Of a stretch of DNA of 64,000 nt, positions 8,898 through 17,313 are shown in pieces. The translations under genes were made by a program, and so were the position numbers. The first letter of the stretch is position 1, and every line of letters begins with the position of its first letter. The notes beneath the pieces are model-generated. The model did not search any database. It was not told the origin of the DNA and worked only from the letters and a program-made list of their open reading frames with translations. The DNA comes from Kineosporia succinea (GTDB taxonomy: Bacteria; Actinomycetota; Actinomycetes; Actinomycetales; Kineosporiaceae), in assembly GCF_030811555.1 (NCBI RefSeq), contig NZ_JAUSQZ010000001.1:4647241-4711240 (forward strand), in the 5' to 3' direction.

Positions 8898-9895
8898 GCC
8901 GGCCAGGACCCGTTGCTCGAGGTCGCGACCCGCGGGGCGGGCACCGGCACCTGGCCGAGGATCGAGGTCAGCACGTCGGCGGGGGAGCGGCGGGCCAGCT
9001 GGGCCTCGGCGCTCGGCATCAGCCGGTGCGCCAGCACCAGCGGGGCGAGTGCCTGCACGTCGTCGGGGATGACGTGGCCGCGGCCACTGATCGCGGCCCG
9101 GGCCTTGGAGGCCCGCAGCAGGTGCAGGGCCGAGCGCGGGGAGGCGCCCAGGCGCAGCTCCGGGGTGGAGCGGGTGGCCCGCACCAGGTTGACCACGTAC
9201 TCCTTGATGCCGTCGGCCGCGTACACCGCGCGGGCCACGGCGATCAGGGAGCGCACGGTGTTGGCGTCGCAGGCCGGGCGCAGACCGGCGAGCGGGTCGT
9301 GCTCACCGTGGTGCCCGAGCATGTCGAGCTCGGCGTTGGCCGACGGGTAGCCCATCGACACCCGGGCCATGAACCGGTCGCGCTGCGCCTCGGGGAGCGG
9401 GAAGGTCCCCTCCATCTCCACCGGGTTCTGCGTGGCGACCACGATGAACGGGGACTCCAGCCGGTGGGTCACGCCGTCGACGGTGACCTGGTGCTCCTCC
9501 ATGCACTCGAGGAGGGCGGACTGGGTCTTCGGGCTGGCCCGGTTGATCTCGTCGCCGACCACGATGTTCGCGAAGATCGCACCCGGCTTGAACTCGAACT
9601 CGTGCCGTTCCTGCCGGTAGATGCTGACGCCGGTGACGTCGCTGGGCAGCAGGTCGGGGGTGAACTGGATGCGGCGCACCGTGCAGTCGACAGCGCGGCC
9701 CATCGCCTTGGCCAGCATGGTCTTGCCGACGCCGGGGACGTCCTCCACCAGGAGGTGCCCCTCGGCCAGCAGCACCGTCACCGCGAGGTCGACCACCTCG
9801 GGCTTGCCCTCGATGACCGACTCGATCGCTGACTTGATAGCTCCGGTCACGCCCGCTAGGTACTCGAGCTCGCGCGGGCCGGCCATGGTCGTCAC
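8894..9895 (-). CDS. MoxR-family AAA+ ATPase
   Basis: ATPase of 333 residues with Walker A GVGKTMLAKAMGRAVD, Walker B VVGDEINRA and sensor 1 VVATQNP. First gene of a minus-strand operon with DUF58 and transglutaminase partners. MoxR ATPases act as chaperone-like factors that assemble metal-containing or surface protein complexes. The GTG at 9895 is preceded by GGAGG eight bases upstream (9904-9908); an ATG nine bases further in is the alternative start. The gene is divergent from mraZ, and the shared 650-base region carries motif arrays described separately. Confidence 0.92.
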   Translation of the reverse strand: MTTMAGPRELEYLAGVTGAIKSAIESVIEGKPEVVDLAVTVLLAEGHLLVEDVPGVGKTMLAKAMGRAVDCTVRRIQFTPDLLPSDVTGVSIYRQERHEFEFKPGAIFANIVVGDEINRASPKTQSALLECMEEHQVTVDGVTHRLESPFIVVATQNPVEMEGTFPLPEAQRDRFMARVSMGYPSANAELDMLGHHGEHDPLAGLRPACDANTVRSLIAVARAVYAADGIKEYVVNLVRATRSTPELRLGASPRSALHLLRASKARAAISGRGHVIPDDVQALAPLVLAHRLMPSAEAQLARRSPADVLTSILGQVPVPAPRVATSSNGSWPA

Positions 9896-10172
9896 GTGTG
9901 CAGCCTCCGTGCCTCCGGACCTTCTCGGCCCGGGGGTGCCTGTCGTCCGGGTGTCCCGGCAGAAGTCGTGCGTTGATGAGTGCAGTGCTTGGTGCCGATC
10001 AGTCTCTCAAACGCTGAAGCATCATGCAGCGCCCCGCAGGACGGCCGGAAGCAGCCGGCGGCGCCCCACTCCGACCCACTCTTCCGGCCCAGCGGGGCAA
10101 TGGTCGGTTAAGAGCCGATTGAGGACGTACGGGTGGCCACTTTCGGTGATGTGACCCGCGTCCCAGCGTGAT

Positions 10173-10289
10173 CGCCCCCACACCTCTCCACCGGATGCCC
10201 CCACCTTCCCCCACCCGGGGGCGTCCCGGGCTCCCCGCGTCCTCCACTTTGCTCCCCGGACGCTCCCCGAAGCGCCCCCAACGCTCCCC
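10173..10289 (-). promoter_or_regulatory. Helically phased GGGGAG/GTGGAG array upstream of moxR
   Basis: Read on the minus strand, six hexamers of the form GGGGAG, GTGGAG or GGGGCG stand at plus-strand positions 10231, 10242, 10252, 10263, 10273 and 10284. Spacings are 11, 10, 11, 10 and 11 bases, about one helical turn each. Weaker copies continue at 10206, 10196, 10186 (an exact GTGGAG) and 10173. The hexamer matches the array in front of mraZ on the other strand. Inference: MraZ or a related factor binds here and controls the divergent moxR operon. Confidence 0.55.
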
Positions 10290-10434
10290 GAAGGGGGCAA
10301 AAGCCCAAACGGGCAACGCTGTCAAGCCTGTGGACGACACCCGGACGCAAAGTGTCACCACCGCCCACTGCGACCTCCTGACCTGCGCGTTCGTGCAAGT
10401 CACGGTTGTGGAATCCGCCGTTCCGCCATTGCGT

Positions 10435-10480
10435 GTGGGGGGAAGTGGAGTAATGTGGAGGCCACTGGAGCGGAGAGGAG
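10435..10480 (+). promoter_or_regulatory. MraZ operator: direct repeats at 10-bp spacing
   Basis: GTGGGG (10435), GTGGAG (10445), GTGGAG (10455), CTGGAG (10465) and GAGGAG (10475) repeat at exactly 10-base intervals, ending about 65 bases before the mraZ start. Known MraZ operators consist of short G-rich direct repeats separated so that they recur about every 10 bp, and MraZ represses its own operon in E. coli. The assignment is by this resemblance and location. Confidence 0.7.
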
Positions 10481-10546
10481 TTTCACGGATGACGCCTCAC
10501 GCTCCAGCTGTTCTGAATAGGGAGGGGCGAGGGGAGGGGACCGGCG

Positions 10547-10978
10547 ATGTTCCTCGGTACCCACACACCTCGTCTCGACGACAAGGGCCGGCTGATCCTT
10601 CCGGCCAAGTTCCGCGAGCAACTGGAGGAGGGGGTGATCGTGACCAGGGGTCAGGAGCGGTGTCTCTACGTGTTCCCGGTCGACGAGTTCTCCCGCATCT
10701 CCGAACAGTTGCGTCAGGCGCCGGTCACCAGCAAGCAGGCGCGCGACTACCTTCGGGTGTTCCTCTCCGGGGCGTCCGACGAGGCGGTCGACAAACAGGG
10801 GCGGGTCACCATCCCGGCCCTGTTGCGCACCTATGCCGGTCTGAACCGCGACTGTGCCGTCATCGGCGCCGGTCAGCGGATCGAGATCTGGGACCTGGCG
10901 GCGTGGGAGTCGTACTTGCAGGAGCAGGAACAGGCGTTCGCCGAGCAGGCCGAGGAAGTTGTCCCCGGGCTGTTCTGA
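10547..10978 (+). CDS. mraZ: Transcriptional regulator MraZ
   Basis: Protein of 143 residues with two SpoVT-AbrB-like half-domains, each with the family signature: [16 protein letters not shown] (about 10-25) and [17 protein letters not shown] (about 83-99). MraZ forms a ring and binds G-rich direct repeats upstream of the division/cell-wall cluster. The start has a strong purine-rich leader (GAGGGGAGGGG) just before it. First gene of the dcw cluster, but 539 bases separate it from rsmH. Confidence 0.96.
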   Translation: MFLGTHTPRLDDKGRLILPAKFREQLEEGVIVTRGQERCLYVFPVDEFSRISEQLRQAPVTSKQARDYLRVFLSGASDEAVDKQGRVTIPALLRTYAGLNRDCAVIGAGQRIEIWDLAAWESYLQEQEQAFAEQAEEVVPGLF

Positions 10979-11517
10979 TGCAGACGCCACCACCCCGCAG
11001 GAGCACCACGACGACCGACCGTCCGGCCGCTTCCCCAGCCGGCTCTCCGCACGCCCCACTGTCCCGACGACTCGCCGAACCCACGCCGCACCGGCGGACG
11101 CAGGTCCGCCCGGCATCCGACCCTGCACCGGCCCCGGCCGGGTAGACCCGAGAACGGACGACGAACCCAGATCCCGAGCATCCCGGTGCCAACCTCACGG
11201 CCGATCCGATTCGCCGACGATGAGGTCTCCAGCCGCCCGAGGCGTCCTGACACACCTTCCCCGGTGTCAGGCCGCAGTTCGGTCGGAGCGGATGGAGACC
11301 TGATCGGCGGACGTCGGACGGCCGTGTCCGCGCCCGGGGTTCCTCGGGCGGGCCGGTCGTCGGCCTCCGGGGAGCCGGATCACCGAGTCCGTCACGGAAT
11401 GCGGTCAGCGAGAACCCGTCCAGTGAGAACAGCAAGCCCCAGTGGCTTCCCTGCCCAGAAGTCCACCCGCGCGCCGGTCGCCCCCCGGCCGCGCCGCACC
11501 CCCGAGGGGAGGTCGCG
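10979..11517. other. Intergenic region mraZ-rsmH, no gene seen
   Basis: No convincing coding frame in 539 bases; the open frames here show no recognisable protein. A hairpin with arms CCTGACAC (11246-11253) and GTGTCAGG (11264-11271) is the only clear structure; it could be an attenuator or terminator separating mraZ from rsmH. A separate promoter for rsmH probably lies in this gap, but none can be pointed to with confidence. Confidence 0.5.
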
Positions 11518-12576
11518 ATGACCAGCCCTGACAGCCGTCAGGCCCGCCCGGCCGACACCGCCGAGGCCCACGAACGCCACATCACCGTCATGCGCGACCG
11601 GTGCGTCGAGCTCCTGGCCCCCGCTCTCGACAAGCCCGGATCGGTCGTGGTCGACGCCACGCTCGGGATGGGCGGTCACAGCGAGGCCCTGCTCACCGCC
11701 TGTCCGCAGGCCACCCTGGTCGGCATCGACCGCGACCCGCAGGCCCTGGAGCTGGCCGGCCGCCGGCTGGCCGGTTTCGGCGACCGGGTGCGCCTCGTGC
11801 ACGCCGTCTACGACGAGATCCCCGAGGTCCTCGACGAGCTCGGCCTGCACCGGGCCGACGGCGTGATGATGGACCTCGGCGTCTCCTCCCTGCAGCTCGA
11901 CGAGGTGGAGCGGGGCTTCGCCTACTCCGTCGACGCACCGCTCGACATGCGCATGGACCAGACGACCGGCACACCCGCGTCCGAGATCCTCAACACCTAC
12001 AGCGCCGGCGACCTGGTCCGGATCCTGCGCGACTACGGCGAGGAGCGCTTCGCCAAGAAGATTGTCTCGGCCATCGTGCGGGAACGGGAGGTGACCCCGT
12101 TCACCACCAGCGCCCGGCTGGTCGACCTGGTGCGGGACAACGTCCCGGCCGCCACCCGCCGCACCGGTGGCAACCCGGCCAAGCGCACCTTCCAGGCGCT
12201 GCGCATCGAGGTCAACGCCGAGCTCGAGGTGCTGCAGCGGGCCGTGCCCGCGGCGGTGGACGCGCTCGCCGTCGGCGGGCGCATCGCCGTGCTCACCTTC
12301 CAGTCGCTGGAGGACCGGATCGTGAAGCGGGTCTTCGCCGACCAGGTGCGCAGCACCACGCCGCCCGGCCTGCCGGTCGAGCTGGAGGGTCACTCGCCCC
12401 GTATGCGTCTGCTGACCCGCGGGGCCGAGTTACCCCCGGAGTCGGAGATGGAGCAGAACCCGCGCGCCGCCTCGGCGAAACTGCGCGCGGCCGAACGGAT
12501 CCGGGAAGCCCACGGGGGTACCACCACGAGGCGGCGCGCCGGCGACCGCCGGGCACGAGGAGGGGATGCGGCATGA
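11518..12576 (+). CDS. rsmH: 16S rRNA (cytosine1402-N4)-methyltransferase RsmH
   Basis: Enzyme of 352 residues (formerly MraW) that methylates N4 of C1402 in 16S rRNA. The SAM-binding motif [16 protein letters not shown] (about 44-59) and the later [14 protein letters not shown] and [15 protein letters not shown] blocks are typical. The start ATG follows GAGGGGAGG. The stop overlaps ftsL by four bases (ATGA). Confidence 0.96.
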   Translation: MTSPDSRQARPADTAEAHERHITVMRDRCVELLAPALDKPGSVVVDATLGMGGHSEALLTACPQATLVGIDRDPQALELAGRRLAGFGDRVRLVHAVYDEIPEVLDELGLHRADGVMMDLGVSSLQLDEVERGFAYSVDAPLDMRMDQTTGTPASEILNTYSAGDLVRILRDYGEERFAKKIVSAIVREREVTPFTTSARLVDLVRDNVPAATRRTGGNPAKRTFQALRIEVNAELEVLQRAVPAAVDALAVGGRIAVLTFQSLEDRIVKRVFADQVRSTTPPGLPVELEGHSPRMRLLTRGAELPPESEMEQNPRAASAKLRAAERIREAHGGTTTRRRAGDRRARGGDAA

Positions 12577-13067
12577 GCACGAGCACCGCGACCGCAAGGG
12601 TTGCACCGGAATCGGTTCCGTCCGGCCCGAACGCCCGGCCGAACCTCCGGCAACCCGCCCGGCCGCCGCTCCGTGCCGCCCGTCCGCGTCTGCGGGTCGT
12701 GCCCGCGCCCCGGCGGTCCAAGACCGGCCTGGCGGTGCTGTGCGTCGCCCTGCTCGGCGCCGGTCTCCTGGCCCTGCTCCTGCTCAACATCAGCATCGGC
12801 AAGGGTGCCTACGAACTCAGCGACCTGCAGACCCAGCAGCGTGAACTCGCCGAGCAGCGGCAGGCTCTCAGTGAGCAGGTCGAGGCCGAGGGGGCGCCCG
12901 GGCGGCTCGCCGCGAAGGCGAAGAAGCTGGGGATGGTCCCGGCCAAGAACCCGGCCTTCATCGATCCCGAGGACGGCACGGTGAAGGGCGAGCCGGAGGC
13001 GGCCGACGCCCCGGCGCCCGAGGAGACCTCGAAGAAGCCTGCGACGAAGGTCGACTCGTCGCGATGA
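12573..13067 (+). CDS. ftsL: Divisome protein FtsL-like
   Basis: Bitopic membrane protein of 164 residues: a basic Pro/Arg/Ala-rich cytoplasmic tail, one membrane segment (about 52-70, [20 protein letters not shown]), then a coiled coil rich in Gln/Glu/Leu ([16 protein letters not shown]) and an acidic tail. Position between rsmH and ftsI with ATGA overlaps on both sides identifies it as FtsL, which with FtsB and FtsQ activates FtsW-FtsI. FtsL sequences diverge, so identity rests on topology and context. Confidence 0.87.
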   Translation: MSTSTATARVAPESVPSGPNARPNLRQPARPPLRAARPRLRVVPAPRRSKTGLAVLCVALLGAGLLALLLLNISIGKGAYELSDLQTQQRELAEQRQALSEQVEAEGAPGRLAAKAKKLGMVPAKNPAFIDPEDGTVKGEPEAADAPAPEETSKKPATKVDSSR

Positions 13068-15520
13068 GCTCGCGTGGTGGTGGCGCCGCCGCCCGGTCGG
13101 GGGCCGGGTACCCGCGGCGCCCCACCACCGGCTCGGAGCCGAAACCAGTCAGGAAGTCCGTGCCCGGTGCGTCCGGCACGTCCGGAACCGTGTCGGGAAG
13201 TGCCAGGAACGCCATGCGTGGGGATGCAGCCCAGGCCCGCCAGCAGCCGGGACGTCAGCCGTCGGGACGCCCGCAGCCGGGCCGTCAGCAACCGGGTCGT
13301 CAGCAGCCCGCCCGTCAGCCGGCGGCGCGCAAGACGGAACCGGCGCGCAAGACGGAACCGGCGCGCAAGACGGAACCGGCGCGCAAGACGGAACCGGCCC
13401 GCAAGACGGAACCGGCCCGCAAGACGGAACCGGCCCGCAGGACCGGGGCGGCCCGCACGGGGGAACCGGCCCGCAAGCCGGCTCCCCGCCGGGGCGCCGG
13501 AAAACCGGTGCCCGGCAACCCGACCCGGACCGGCGCGTCCGCCAAGGCCCGTCAGCTCGCGCCCCGCAACCCTGCTGCCCGCAAGCCGGTCGGCCGTAAA
13601 CCGGTCAGCCGTAAACCCGCGCCCCGCAAGCCGGTCCGCAAGGCCGCCCGCACCCTGACCCGCTCGGCCCTCGGCCCGGCGGTGCGCACCGCGCGCACCC
13701 AGGCGCGACGCCGCCCGGGTGGTCGCGGACCGGGTGGTCCCGGTGGCCCGCGGCGTCCTCTGCTCGGCCCGCCCCGCGCCGGTGAGCCCGACACCCGCCT
13801 GCGCTGGGTGGCCGCGGCCGTGGTGCTGGTCTTCGTGGTGTTCGCCGGAAGACTCGTGCAGCTGCAGGCTTTCGACGCCGACGAGCTCTCGGCCGAGGCC
13901 CTCCAGAACCGCTCCACCACCCGGTCGCTGCCCGCCCACCGCGGTGACATCGTCGACACCAACGGCAGCGTGCTCGCCACCACCATGGAACGCCGCAACA
14001 TCACGGTCGACCAGACCCTGGTGCCCGAGTACCAGGCGAAGGCCAAGGTCCCGGAGGACGAGAAGGGTGTGATCGGCGCGTCGCGGGCCCTGGCCGACGT
14101 GCTCGACCTGCCGGTGAAGGACGTGGCCCAGCGCCTGGCCGGCAACAAGCGCTTCAACTACGTCACGAAGGACGTGGAACCCACCGTCTGGCGTGACGTC
14201 TCGGCCCTCAAGATCCCCGGCATCTTCAGCGAGCAGGCCAGCCGGCGCAACTACCCGGCCGGCACCGTCGCCGCGAACGTGCTCGGCTACATGAACACCG
14301 AGGGCGCCGCGGCCGGCATCGAGAAGTCCCAGGACTCGCTGCTCAGCGGCACCGACGGCACCGTCACCTACGAGCGCGGCAGCGGCGGCCAGCAGATCGC
14401 CACCGGCCTGACCACCCAGACCGACCCGGTCGACGGCAAGGACGTCCAGCTCACCATCGACCGGGACCTGCAGTGGAAGGCCCAGGACGCACTGGCCGCC
14501 ACGGTCAAGGAGTTCGACGCCGCGTCGGCGACCCTGGTGGCGATGAACAAGAAGGGCGAGATCCTGGCCCTGGCCGAGGCGCCCACCTACAACGCCAACA
14601 CACCGAACAAGGCCGATCCCGACAACCTCGGGAACCGGGCCCTGACGCAGGTTTTCGAGCCCGGCTCGACCAGCAAGGTGATCACCGCCGCGGCTGCGAT
14701 CGAGGAGGGCGTGGTGAAGCCCTCCAGCAGGATCACCGTGCCCGGTCTGCTCGACCGCGGTGCCGCCGGGGTGATCCGCGACTCCGAGGCGCACGGCACC
14801 GAGAAGCTCACGTTCGCCGGGGTTCTCGCCAAGTCCTCGAACATCGGCACGGTCAAGGTCGGCGAGAAGATGTCGTCGCAGACCATGTACGACTACCTGA
14901 CCAAGTTCGGCCTGGGCAGCAAGACCGGCGTCGGGCTGGCCGAGTCGGCCGGCATCCTCGGCACCCCCGACGAGTGGGACGGGCGCACCCGGCTCAACGT
15001 CATGTTCGGGCAGGGACTGTCGGTCACCGCGCTGCAGTCGGCCGACGTGTTCGCGACCATCGCCAACGACGGGGTGCGCGTGCAGCCCAAGCTGGTGAAG
15101 GCCGTCACCGGCGCCGACGGCAAGCTCGAGCCGGAGCCCGAGGGCAAGAAGACGCGCGTCGTCAGTGCCCGTACGGCCCGGCAGGTCCGGCTCATGATGG
15201 AGAGCGTGGTCGGCGAGGGGGGCACCGCCTCGAACCTGAAGATCCCCGGCTACCGGATCGCGGGCAAGACCGGAACCGCACAGGCCTACGACGACGAGTG
15301 CGGCTGTTACAGCGGGTACACGGCCAGTTTCGTGGGGATGGCCCCCGCCGACGACCCCGAACTGGTGGTGGCCGTGTTCGTGCAGCAGCCGAAGAAGGCG
15401 CACTACGGCGGCACCGTCGCCGGGCCGGTCTTCCAGCAGATCATGTCCTACGGCCTGACCTCCCTCGGGATCGAGCCGACGGGGACGAAGAAGCCCGACG
15501 TCGCCCTCGAGTGGTCCTGA
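13064..15520 (+). CDS. ftsI: Septal peptidoglycan transpeptidase FtsI (PBP3), with repeat-bearing cytoplasmic tail
   Basis: Class B penicillin-binding protein of 818 residues. The transpeptidase motifs are Ser535-Thr-Ser-Lys538, Ser591-Ser-Asn593 and KTGT from Lys735. One membrane segment lies near residues 247-265, followed by the RGDIVDTNG dimerisation-domain start. The cytoplasmic tail of about 245 residues is unusually long and very basic. It includes six exact copies of the hexapeptide KTEPAR (residues 90-125, bases 13331-13438, 18-base period) and further degenerate copies. No PASTA domain is seen. The enzyme crosslinks septal peptidoglycan with FtsW. The tail is predicted to be disordered; its role is unknown. 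Confidence 0.95.
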   Translation: MSSRGGGAAARSGAGYPRRPTTGSEPKPVRKSVPGASGTSGTVSGSARNAMRGDAAQARQQPGRQPSGRPQPGRQQPGRQQPARQPAARKTEPARKTEPARKTEPARKTEPARKTEPARKTEPARRTGAARTGEPARKPAPRRGAGKPVPGNPTRTGASAKARQLAPRNPAARKPVGRKPVSRKPAPRKPVRKAARTLTRSALGPAVRTARTQARRRPGGRGPGGPGGPRRPLLGPPRAGEPDTRLRWVAAAVVLVFVVFAGRLVQLQAFDADELSAEALQNRSTTRSLPAHRGDIVDTNGSVLATTMERRNITVDQTLVPEYQAKAKVPEDEKGVIGASRALADVLDLPVKDVAQRLAGNKRFNYVTKDVEPTVWRDVSALKIPGIFSEQASRRNYPAGTVAANVLGYMNTEGAAAGIEKSQDSLLSGTDGTVTYERGSGGQQIATGLTTQTDPVDGKDVQLTIDRDLQWKAQDALAATVKEFDAASATLVAMNKKGEILALAEAPTYNANTPNKADPDNLGNRALTQVFEPGSTSKVITAAAAIEEGVVKPSSRITVPGLLDRGAAGVIRDSEAHGTEKLTFAGVLAKSSNIGTVKVGEKMSSQTMYDYLTKFGLGSKTGVGLAESAGILGTPDEWDGRTRLNVMFGQGLSVTALQSADVFATIANDGVRVQPKLVKAVTGADGKLEPEPEGKKTRVVSARTARQVRLMMESVVGEGGTASNLKIPGYRIAGKTGTAQAYDDECGCYSGYTASFVGMAPADDPELVVAVFVQQPKKAHYGGTVAGPVFQQIMSYGLTSLGIEPTGTKKPDVALEWS
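13331..13438 (+). repeat. 18-base in-frame tandem repeat in ftsI
   Basis: Six consecutive 18-base units encode KTEPAR; differences between units are limited to synonymous changes (GCGCGC versus GCCCGC). It lies wholly inside the cytoplasmic tail of FtsI. Being a multiple of three, copy number could change without breaking the frame. Confidence 0.95.
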
Positions 15521-15538
15521 GTGGCCTTCAAACTCGGA

Positions 15539-15544
15539 TAGATT
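15539..15544 (+). promoter_or_regulatory. -10 box of a leaderless murE promoter
   Basis: TAGATT is followed by exactly seven bases and then the murE GTG, and no ribosome binding site is present. This spacing is what is expected when transcription starts at the first base of the start codon. It would give murE and the genes after it a second promoter inside the cluster. Confidence 0.6.
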
Positions 15545-15551
15545 CACGACC

Positions 15552-17132
15552 GTGCCGGCCCCGTCGCGCGAACCCGCGCCCGCCCGTTCTCTCGCTGATG
15601 TCGCGAGCCTTCTCGGCACCACCGTGCCGGACACCGCGAGTGATGTCGTGATCACTGGTGTCTGCCTCGACTCCCGGGCCGTACGGCCCGGCGATCTGTA
15701 CGCGGCACTGCCCGGAGCACGCACCCACGGCGCGAGATTCGCCGCCGGTGCCGCCGGGCTGGGCGCCGCCGCGGTGCTGACCGACCCCGAGGGGGCGGCG
15801 CTCGCCGCCGACGGCGCGTTACCCCTGGTGATCGTGCCGAACCCGCGTGAGGTGCTCGGCGACCTGGCCGCCTGGGTGTTCGGCCGCCCCGCCGAGAAGA
15901 TGCTGACGTTCGGGGTCACCGGCACCAACGGCAAGACCACCACGACGTTCCTGCTCGACGGCGCGCTGCGCTCGGCCGGGCGGCCGTGCGGCCTGATCGG
16001 CACGGTGATGACGCGGATCCTCGACGAGCAGGTCGACAGCGTGCGCACCACCCCGGAGGCCCCCGACCTGGCCGCGCTGATGGCCACGATGGTGGCGCGG
16101 GGTGTCGAGGTCTGCTCGATGGAGGTCTCCAGCCACGCCATCACCCTCGGCCGGGTCGACGGCATCCGCTTCGACGTGGCCGGGTTCACCAACCTCAGCC
16201 AGGACCACCTCGACTTCCACCCGACCATGGAGCACTACTTCGCGGCCAAGGCCGAGCTGTTCACACCGGCCCGCTCGAAGCAGGCCGTGATCTGCGTGGA
16301 CGACGAGTGGGGCCGCCGTCTGGCCGCCGAGGCCTCGGTCCCGGTGGTGACCTTCACCACGGCGCCCGGGGGCGAGGCCGACTGGTCGGTGTCCGATGCG
16401 CGTCCTCACGACGGCGGCATCGACTTCGTCCTCACCGGGCCCACGGGCGTCCGGCTCGACGCCCGCTGCCCCCTGCCCGCCGACTTCAACGTCGCGAACA
16501 CCGTTCTGGCGCTGCTCATGCTGGTCGCCGCGGGTACCGAGCCGGCCGACGCCGCGCGCTGGCTGGCCTCGGCGCCCGCCGTGCCGGGTCGCATGGAGCT
16601 CATCGCCCGGCGCGGCCCGGGGCAGCCCCTGGCCGTCGTCGACTACGCACACACCCCCGACGCCGTGGCCACCGCGTTGCGCGCCCTGAGGCCCTCGCTC
16701 GGCGCCTCCGGCGGGCCTCTGGTGGTGGTGCTGGGCGCCGGTGGCGACCGCGACCGCGCCAAGCGCCCCAAGATGGGGGCCGAGGCCGCGCGCCACGCCG
16801 ACGTCGTCGTCGTCACCGACGACAACCCACGCTCCGAGTCACCCGCCGACATCCGCGCCTCGGTGCTCGAAGGGGCACGATCGGTGAGGGGCGGTGCCGG
16901 TGAGGTGATCGAGGTCGCCGACCGCCGTGCGGCCATCGAGACCGCCGTCGCCCGGGCCGGGGCGACGGGGATCGTGCTGGTCGCGGGCAAGGGCCACGAA
17001 CGGGGTCAGGAGATCGAGGGGGTCAAGCACCCCTTCGACGACCGCGAGGTGCTGGCCGGCGTGCTCAACCGCACCGAAGGCCCGGCCGGCGGCCCGGCCG
17101 CGGTCCCGGTGGCTCAGGGGCGGAACCGGTGA
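15552..17132 (+). CDS. murE: UDP-MurNAc-tripeptide synthetase MurE (diaminopimelate type)
   Basis: Mur ligase of 526 residues that adds the third amino acid to UDP-MurNAc-L-Ala-D-Glu. It has the ATP loop GVTGTNGKTTTTFLL, the EVSSHA block, NLSQDHLDFH, and an intact AK lysine (YFAAKAEL). DDNPRSESP carries the DNPR signature of the diaminopimelate-adding enzyme rather than the lysine type. The GTG start has no ribosome binding site; a -10 box seven bases upstream suggests a leaderless message. The C-terminus ends normally, so it is not a MurE-MurF fusion. The next gene would normally be murF, which is absent. Confidence 0.95.
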   Translation: MPAPSREPAPARSLADVASLLGTTVPDTASDVVITGVCLDSRAVRPGDLYAALPGARTHGARFAAGAAGLGAAAVLTDPEGAALAADGALPLVIVPNPREVLGDLAAWVFGRPAEKMLTFGVTGTNGKTTTTFLLDGALRSAGRPCGLIGTVMTRILDEQVDSVRTTPEAPDLAALMATMVARGVEVCSMEVSSHAITLGRVDGIRFDVAGFTNLSQDHLDFHPTMEHYFAAKAELFTPARSKQAVICVDDEWGRRLAAEASVPVVTFTTAPGGEADWSVSDARPHDGGIDFVLTGPTGVRLDARCPLPADFNVANTVLALLMLVAAGTEPADAARWLASAPAVPGRMELIARRGPGQPLAVVDYAHTPDAVATALRALRPSLGASGGPLVVVLGAGGDRDRAKRPKMGAEAARHADVVVVTDDNPRSESPADIRASVLEGARSVRGGAGEVIEVADRRAAIETAVARAGATGIVLVAGKGHERGQEIEGVKHPFDDREVLAGVLNRTEGPAGGPAAVPVAQGRNR

Positions 17133-17220
17133 CCCGCAGCCGTCCCGGGGTCGATACGGTGAGCGGCGGCGTGAGCGCTACGGGCCCCGTCAACGGTACG
17201 TACAGGAGACCTTCCGTCTG

Positions 17221-17313
17221 ATGTCCGGCACCCCTTCTGCTTCCCCCGGCCGAACGCCGGCCCCCGCACTTCCCGAACCCCACCTGACGAGAGAGACCGA
17301 GGCAGCGTCGTGA
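17221..17313 (+). CDS. Possible 30-codon ORF coupled to mraY
   Basis: A short frame (ATG 17221) encodes a Pro/Ala/Ser-rich 30-residue peptide. Its stop overlaps the mraY GTG as GTGA, the same coupling seen throughout the cluster. A CAGGAGA stands about a dozen bases upstream of the ATG. It occupies the slot where murF is normally found but has no MurF similarity. It may be a leader peptide or chance; confidence is low. Confidence 0.2.
   Translation: MSGTPSASPGRTPAPALPEPHLTRETEAAS

Noticed and set aside
10854-11303. Frame of 149 codons overlapping mraZ and the following gap
   Set aside because: It starts inside mraZ in another frame, is Arg/Pro/Ser-rich and has no recognisable similarity or ribosome binding site.
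13331-13438. Regular 18-base repeats considered as a CRISPR or other repeat array
   Set aside because: Units are contiguous with no spacers, are in frame and encode KTEPAR inside FtsI.
12809-16228. Antisense open frame of 1139 codons across ftsL, ftsI and murE
   Set aside because: It is a shadow of high-GC coding sequence; the plus strand encodes well-recognised proteins with coupled starts and stops, and the antisense translation shows no family resemblance.
15552-17132. A MurE-MurF fusion that would explain the missing murF
   Set aside because: The product is 526 residues and ends after the normal MurE C-terminal domain; there is no second ATP loop.
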